NCBI GenBank assembly: GCA_007135635.1
Contig: SLIO01000029.1
Location: 1-9,888, forward strand
Direction: 5' to 3'
DNA from: Methylomicrobium sp.
Lineage (GTDB): Bacteria; Pseudomonadota; Gammaproteobacteria; Methylococcales; Methylomonadaceae
Length of the DNA: 9,888 nucleotides
This document shows positions 6,675 to 9,888 of the stretch, piece after piece. Numbering within the stretch: the stretch's first letter is position 1; every line of letters begins with the position of its first letter. Made by a program: the position numbers and the translations under genes. The notes under the pieces were generated by a model. The model was given only the letters and a program-made list of their open reading frames with translations, did not search any database and was not told the origin of the DNA.

Positions 6675-7390
6675 GATATTGTTTCTCTAACCCTTTCATC
6701 GCCGAGCACTTGAGCAATAACGGCCGCAAGCCGCCTTTCGACCGAGGCATCGACATGAGACTGTTCCGCATCCACATGGCAACCGCCGCGACTGAGTAGC
6801 GGATCCTCTTTAATCTTCCAAGGTGCCGGACGTTCGTTCAACAAAAAAACCGATCGTACCAATTCCGCATCTTCAGGGTTTAAAGTCAGCGTTATTTCGC
6901 GGGTCGTGATAGGCAGTATGTTAACCGCTGCCTTAACAGTGGCCACGATTTGCCCCGGATCCGATTTGATTTCGCGGCGAACCAATTGCTTGGCTATCGC
7001 TATCGATAAATCCACCAACTCTTTTTCGACTTCTTCATCCAGTGCATTCAAAGGCTCGCTGAGCGCCTCCAATATTTCGGCTAATTGCAAACCTTGTTCT
7101 CGCAATCGGTTTACATTTTCATCGTGGCCTTTTTTCAGGCCATCCTCGTAGCCCTGCGAATGCCCTTCTTCGTAACCTTGCGCGAAACCCTCTTCATGGC
7201 CTTTGGCGAAAGCTTCCTCATAGGCTTGCTTTTGCATCACTTCAATATCTTGAACGGTCAGCAGCGGACTACGTGCTTTATCCGCTTCGCTTGATTTCGA
7301 GCGATCATGCCCCGACACATCGGGCATATTCCAAAGGCGCAATGCCTCCAGTTCGTCATCGGTAAAACCCGGCTGTTTAGACAAGCTCAT
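6671..7390 (-). CDS. fliH: Flagellar export ATPase regulator FliH
   Basis: A 239-residue cytoplasmic protein that dimerises, binds the FliI N-terminus, holds the ATPase in check and anchors it to the C-ring. The family hallmark is clear: a run of seven glycines at four-residue spacing (GxxxG repeats, residues about 64-88), inside a Glu-rich helical segment. A coiled-coil stretch (about 90-130) and a C-terminal V/F-ATPase E-subunit-like domain (about 130-235, with SIAIAKQLVRREI) follow. A GTG at 7400-7402 would add four residues, MVVA; ATG 7388-7390 is preferred because it is a standard start and is followed by a normal FliH beginning, though neither has a strong ribosome binding site. It overlaps the fliG 3' end by 14 bp and the fliI start by 4 bp, so translation is probably coupled. 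Confidence 0.9.
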   Translation of the reverse strand: MSLSKQPGFTDDELEALRLWNMPDVSGHDRSKSSEADKARSPLLTVQDIEVMQKQAYEEAFAKGHEEGFAQGYEEGHSQGYEDGLKKGHDENVNRLREQGLQLAEILEALSEPLNALDEEVEKELVDLSIAIAKQLVRREIKSDPGQIVATVKAAVNILPITTREITLTLNPEDAELVRSVFLLNERPAPWKIKEDPLLSRGGCHVDAEQSHVDASVERRLAAVIAQVLGDERVRETIS

Positions 7391-8387
7391 CGCCACTACC
7401 ACTACCTAACATAATTTCTCCGGCATCGGCCAATTTCTTCGCGATACCGAGGATTTCTTTCTGAGCCGATTCGACCTCGCTGAGTCTGGCCGGCGGCGCC
7501 GCTTCTAGGTCATCTTTGAGCATTTCGGCAGCTCGGCGTGACATATTACCGAATATTTTCCCCTTCAAACCGTCGTCGACACCGCGTAAGGCCAATAGCA
7601 AACGATCGGTCGATATTTCTCGCAATAGCGTCTGAATGCCTCTATCGTCGACAGTCGACAGATCTTCGAAAACAAACATCTTATCCATGATCTCCTGCCC
7701 TAGTTCAGCATTATTATCATTGATATCTTCCATGATTTGCTCGCTAACCGAGCCTTCCATGAAGTTCAGAATATTGGCCACGGTGTCGACGCCGCCGACC
7801 GAAGAGGATTTCATACCATCGCTGCCCGTCAATTGCTTTTCCATGATTTCATCCAACTCCTTTAATGCCGCGGGCTGAATACCCTCCATCGTCGCAATGC
7901 GCATCAAAATATCCGAACGCATGTTTTCCGGTAATAAGGCTAAAACATCGGCAGCCTGGTCGCTATCAAGCAGCGATAAAATGATCGCAACAATCTGCGG
8001 ATGCTCCAAACGGATTAGGTCGGCTATCGAGCGCGTATCCATCCATTTCAATTGTTCAATCCCTTTACTGTTGGCGCCGAGCAAAATCCTATCGATGATG
8101 CTGCCCGCCTTATCGGCGCCTAAAGCACCTGTCAGCATGTTGCGAATAAATTCGTCGGAATTTATACCCAAGCCGGTTTCATTCTTGATTCGATTTATAA
8201 ATTCTTCAAGCACGGCGTCCACCATTTCCGGTGAAATGGGGCCAAGCCCCGCCATCGTTGACCCAATTAACTGCACTTCCTTAGGGCCCATATGTTTCAG
8301 AACCGCGGATGCGCGATCCTGCCCCACCGCCAAAAGTACCAATGCTGCCCGTTGCGGTTGAGTTAAATCGAGTTCTTTCTCAGACAT
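7377..8387 (-). CDS. fliG: Flagellar motor switch protein FliG
   Basis: A 336-residue rotor protein that joins the MS ring (FliF) to FliM and interacts with the stator MotA/PomA to generate torque. The N domain (about 1-105) binds FliF. The middle domain holds the EHPQ motif (128-131) used in FliM binding. The flexible MFVF hinge is at 237-240. The C-terminal torque domain contains ALRG (266-269) and NMSRRAAEMLKDDLE (281-295), keeping the pattern of charged residues important for stator contact (Arg268, Arg284/285, Asp292/293), and ends with the typical IMLGSGSGDELV. Length is close to the E. coli protein. It starts inside fliF with an 8-bp overlap (ATGTCTGA), suggesting coupled synthesis of partners that bind each other. 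Confidence 0.95.
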   Translation of the reverse strand: MSEKELDLTQPQRAALVLLAVGQDRASAVLKHMGPKEVQLIGSTMAGLGPISPEMVDAVLEEFINRIKNETGLGINSDEFIRNMLTGALGADKAGSIIDRILLGANSKGIEQLKWMDTRSIADLIRLEHPQIVAIILSLLDSDQAADVLALLPENMRSDILMRIATMEGIQPAALKELDEIMEKQLTGSDGMKSSSVGGVDTVANILNFMEGSVSEQIMEDINDNNAELGQEIMDKMFVFEDLSTVDDRGIQTLLREISTDRLLLALRGVDDGLKGKIFGNMSRRAAEMLKDDLEAAPPARLSEVESAQKEILGIAKKLADAGEIMLGSGSGDELV

Positions 8388-9888
8388 CTTGCTTGGTCCA
8401 ATTCTTAATGATTTGTGCGACTAATTGCGGATCTTCGTCAACCAATTTTTGCACATACTCCAAACGCTTCTCGTAACTCTGCGGGGCTTCTAGCAGTAAC
8501 AGATCTTCAGTCCCGGAGGACATACCTAGTTGCTGTCTCGCCGCTTCATCAGCCGGAACCGCATAAGGCACTCCTTTATCGTCGAATGCGACTGTACCAC
8601 CCATAGCTTCGGCTTCCTCTCTAGCCAAAGCCAATGCTGCTGCTTTTCGTTCTTCCTCGGTCCGCCCTATCAGCCCTTGCATGGTCGGTTTTAACACGCC
8701 GAAAATCAAGAATAAAACGACTGCAACAGCCGCCAACTGCTTCAAGGTATCGATAAACCAAGCCTGCTCCCAAAGCCGAGCATCGGGCAATGCTTCGAGC
8801 TCATCCACCATTCTGAAAGCAACATTGGATACGGTCACTTGATCGCCACGGCTACTGTCAAAACCGACCGCTTGCCTGACCAAATCACTCAGACGAATAA
8901 TATCCTCTTGCGGATAAGGTTCGCTGACGATGCTCCCATCTTCGCGCACTACACTGCGATTATCGACCACAACGGCCACTGACAACCGCTTGAGTCCACC
9001 GCTGGCAAGACGCGTGTGCGTTATGGTTTTATCGAGTTCGAAATTCCGCGTGGCACTCTTACTAGACGATCCTGAGGATCCCGCCGGCGTTTCGGCACCT
9101 TCACCGACTGCCACTTCAGGCGCTATGCCGGCCGCTGGCGGCTGATTAGTTAACGCCCCTGGCACACCCTGAACGGCTCCCATGGAACTTAGATCCTCCT
9201 GAGTCTGCTCACTACGAAGCGCAGGCAGGTCGGGGTTAAACATTTCTTGGGTTCTTTCGGTCACGGAGAAGTCGACATCGGCCGATATTTGGGTGCGTAA
9301 ACCATTGGCGCCGACCAACGGCGTCAAAATATTTTCGATGCGCGCCATCAAATGTTCTTCGATGTTTTTCTTGTATTCGAACTGCTTCGATGTCATAGAA
9401 ATATCGGAATCGGTTCCTTTGGCATTGAGCAAGCGCCCGGTTTGATCGACGACTGTCACTTGCCCCGCTTCGAGTAAGGGAACACTGGAAGCCACTAAAT
9501 GAATAATCGATTCGATTTGTCCCTTATCCAGGCTTCTGCCCGGATATAGATTAACCATGACTGAAGCACTGGGGCTTTTCTGCTGCCTGACGAATACCGA
9601 CTGCTTTGGCATTGCCAAAATAACCCTTGCCGCCTTAACGCTTTGAATAGTCATGATTGTGCGCGCAATTTCACCTTCCAACGCCCGTTGAAATCGCATT
9701 TGTTCAATATTCTTGCTGGTGCCGAAGCCTTGTTCTTGATCGAGCAGTTCATAACCTAAGCTGGTACTCCTGGGCAAACCTTGCGCGGCCAGTTTCAGCT
9801 TTAATTCCCGAACATCGGAACCGGGAATCATGATCGCGCCCGAACCGGATTCGACTTTGTACTTAATACCCTCTTTATCCAAAACCTC
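8380..9888 (-). CDS. fliF: Flagellar MS-ring protein FliF (5' end outside window)
   Basis: The frame runs off the right edge, so 502 residues are visible and the N-terminal membrane helix and start codon are missing. FliF forms the MS ring in the inner membrane, the base on which the rotor and export apparatus assemble. The visible part begins in the ring-building YscJ/FliF domain, with the conserved LAAQGLPRSTSLGYELLD. The segment with PSASVMVNLYPGRSLDKGQIESIIHLVAS (broken here as PSASVMVNL and SIIHLVAS) matches the second ring domain. A Ser/Gly/Ala/Pro-rich linker lies at visible residues about 240-282. The C-terminal membrane helix spans about 378-399 (AVAVVLFLIFGVL). The tail QLVAQIIKNWTKQDV is the FliG-binding peptide. 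It overlaps fliG by 8 bp. It is the first operon gene in view; any promoter, or fliE, would lie beyond 9888. Confidence 0.95.
   Translation of the reverse strand, partial: EVLDKEGIKYKVESGSGAIMIPGSDVRELKLKLAAQGLPRSTSLGYELLDQEQGFGTSKNIEQMRFQRALEGEIARTIMTIQSVKAARVILAMPKQSVFVRQQKSPSASVMVNLYPGRSLDKGQIESIIHLVASSVPLLEAGQVTVVDQTGRLLNAKGTDSDISMTSKQFEYKKNIEEHLMARIENILTPLVGANGLRTQISADVDFSVTERTQEMFNPDLPALRSEQTQEDLSSMGAVQGVPGALTNQPPAAGIAPEVAVGEGAETPAGSSGSSSKSATRNFELDKTITHTRLASGGLKRLSVAVVVDNRSVVREDGSIVSEPYPQEDIIRLSDLVRQAVGFDSSRGDQVTVSNVAFRMVDELEALPDARLWEQAWFIDTLKQLAAVAVVLFLIFGVLKPTMQGLIGRTEEERKAAALALAREEAEAMGGTVAFDDKGVPYAVPADEAARQQLGMSSGTEDLLLLEAPQSYEKRLEYVQKLVDEDPQLVAQIIKNWTKQDV

Overview
The window looks like the chromosome of a flagellated gammaproteobacterium with roughly balanced base composition. 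Gene order and protein features match the classical fliFGHIJK operon. The style of the intergenic repeats and the haem-sensor gene would fit a methanotroph-type genome (Methylococcales), but that placement is inference and no marker gene in the window proves it.

Left part (1-3252): bases 1-387 are a repeat-rich stretch with no credible gene. It holds a short palindrome (28-78) and one copy of a dispersed repeat (113-310) that is interrupted by two tandem 48-bp units. Next comes a minus-strand gene for a small secreted c-type haem protein of the DUF3365/Tll0287-like family (388-987). A 440-bp divergent intergenic region follows, with a candidate sigma-70 promoter, and then the plus-strand mgtE magnesium transporter gene (1428-2780). 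The convergent gap between mgtE and fliK contains a second, inverted and uninterrupted copy of the dispersed repeat (3000-3096), so the two copies bracket the haem-protein/mgtE pair.

Right part (3253-9888): a minus-strand flagellar operon reads fliF (5' end outside the window), fliG, fliH, fliI, fliJ, fliK. fliF/fliG, fliG/fliH and fliH/fliI overlap by 8, 14 and 4 bp, which points to translational coupling. FliF is the MS ring, FliG the rotor switch protein that binds its C-terminus, FliH/FliI/FliJ the export ATPase complex, and FliK the secreted hook-length ruler. The operon ends at fliK, as the E. coli fliF operon does.

The main oddity is a 245-bp gap between fliI and fliJ, filled by two heptanucleotide arrays. 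One array supplies the last three codons and the stop of fliI. In the operon transcript the arrays are mutually complementary and could fold into a long hairpin just upstream of fliJ. No wholly new gene system is visible; the unexplained structure lies in the repeats.
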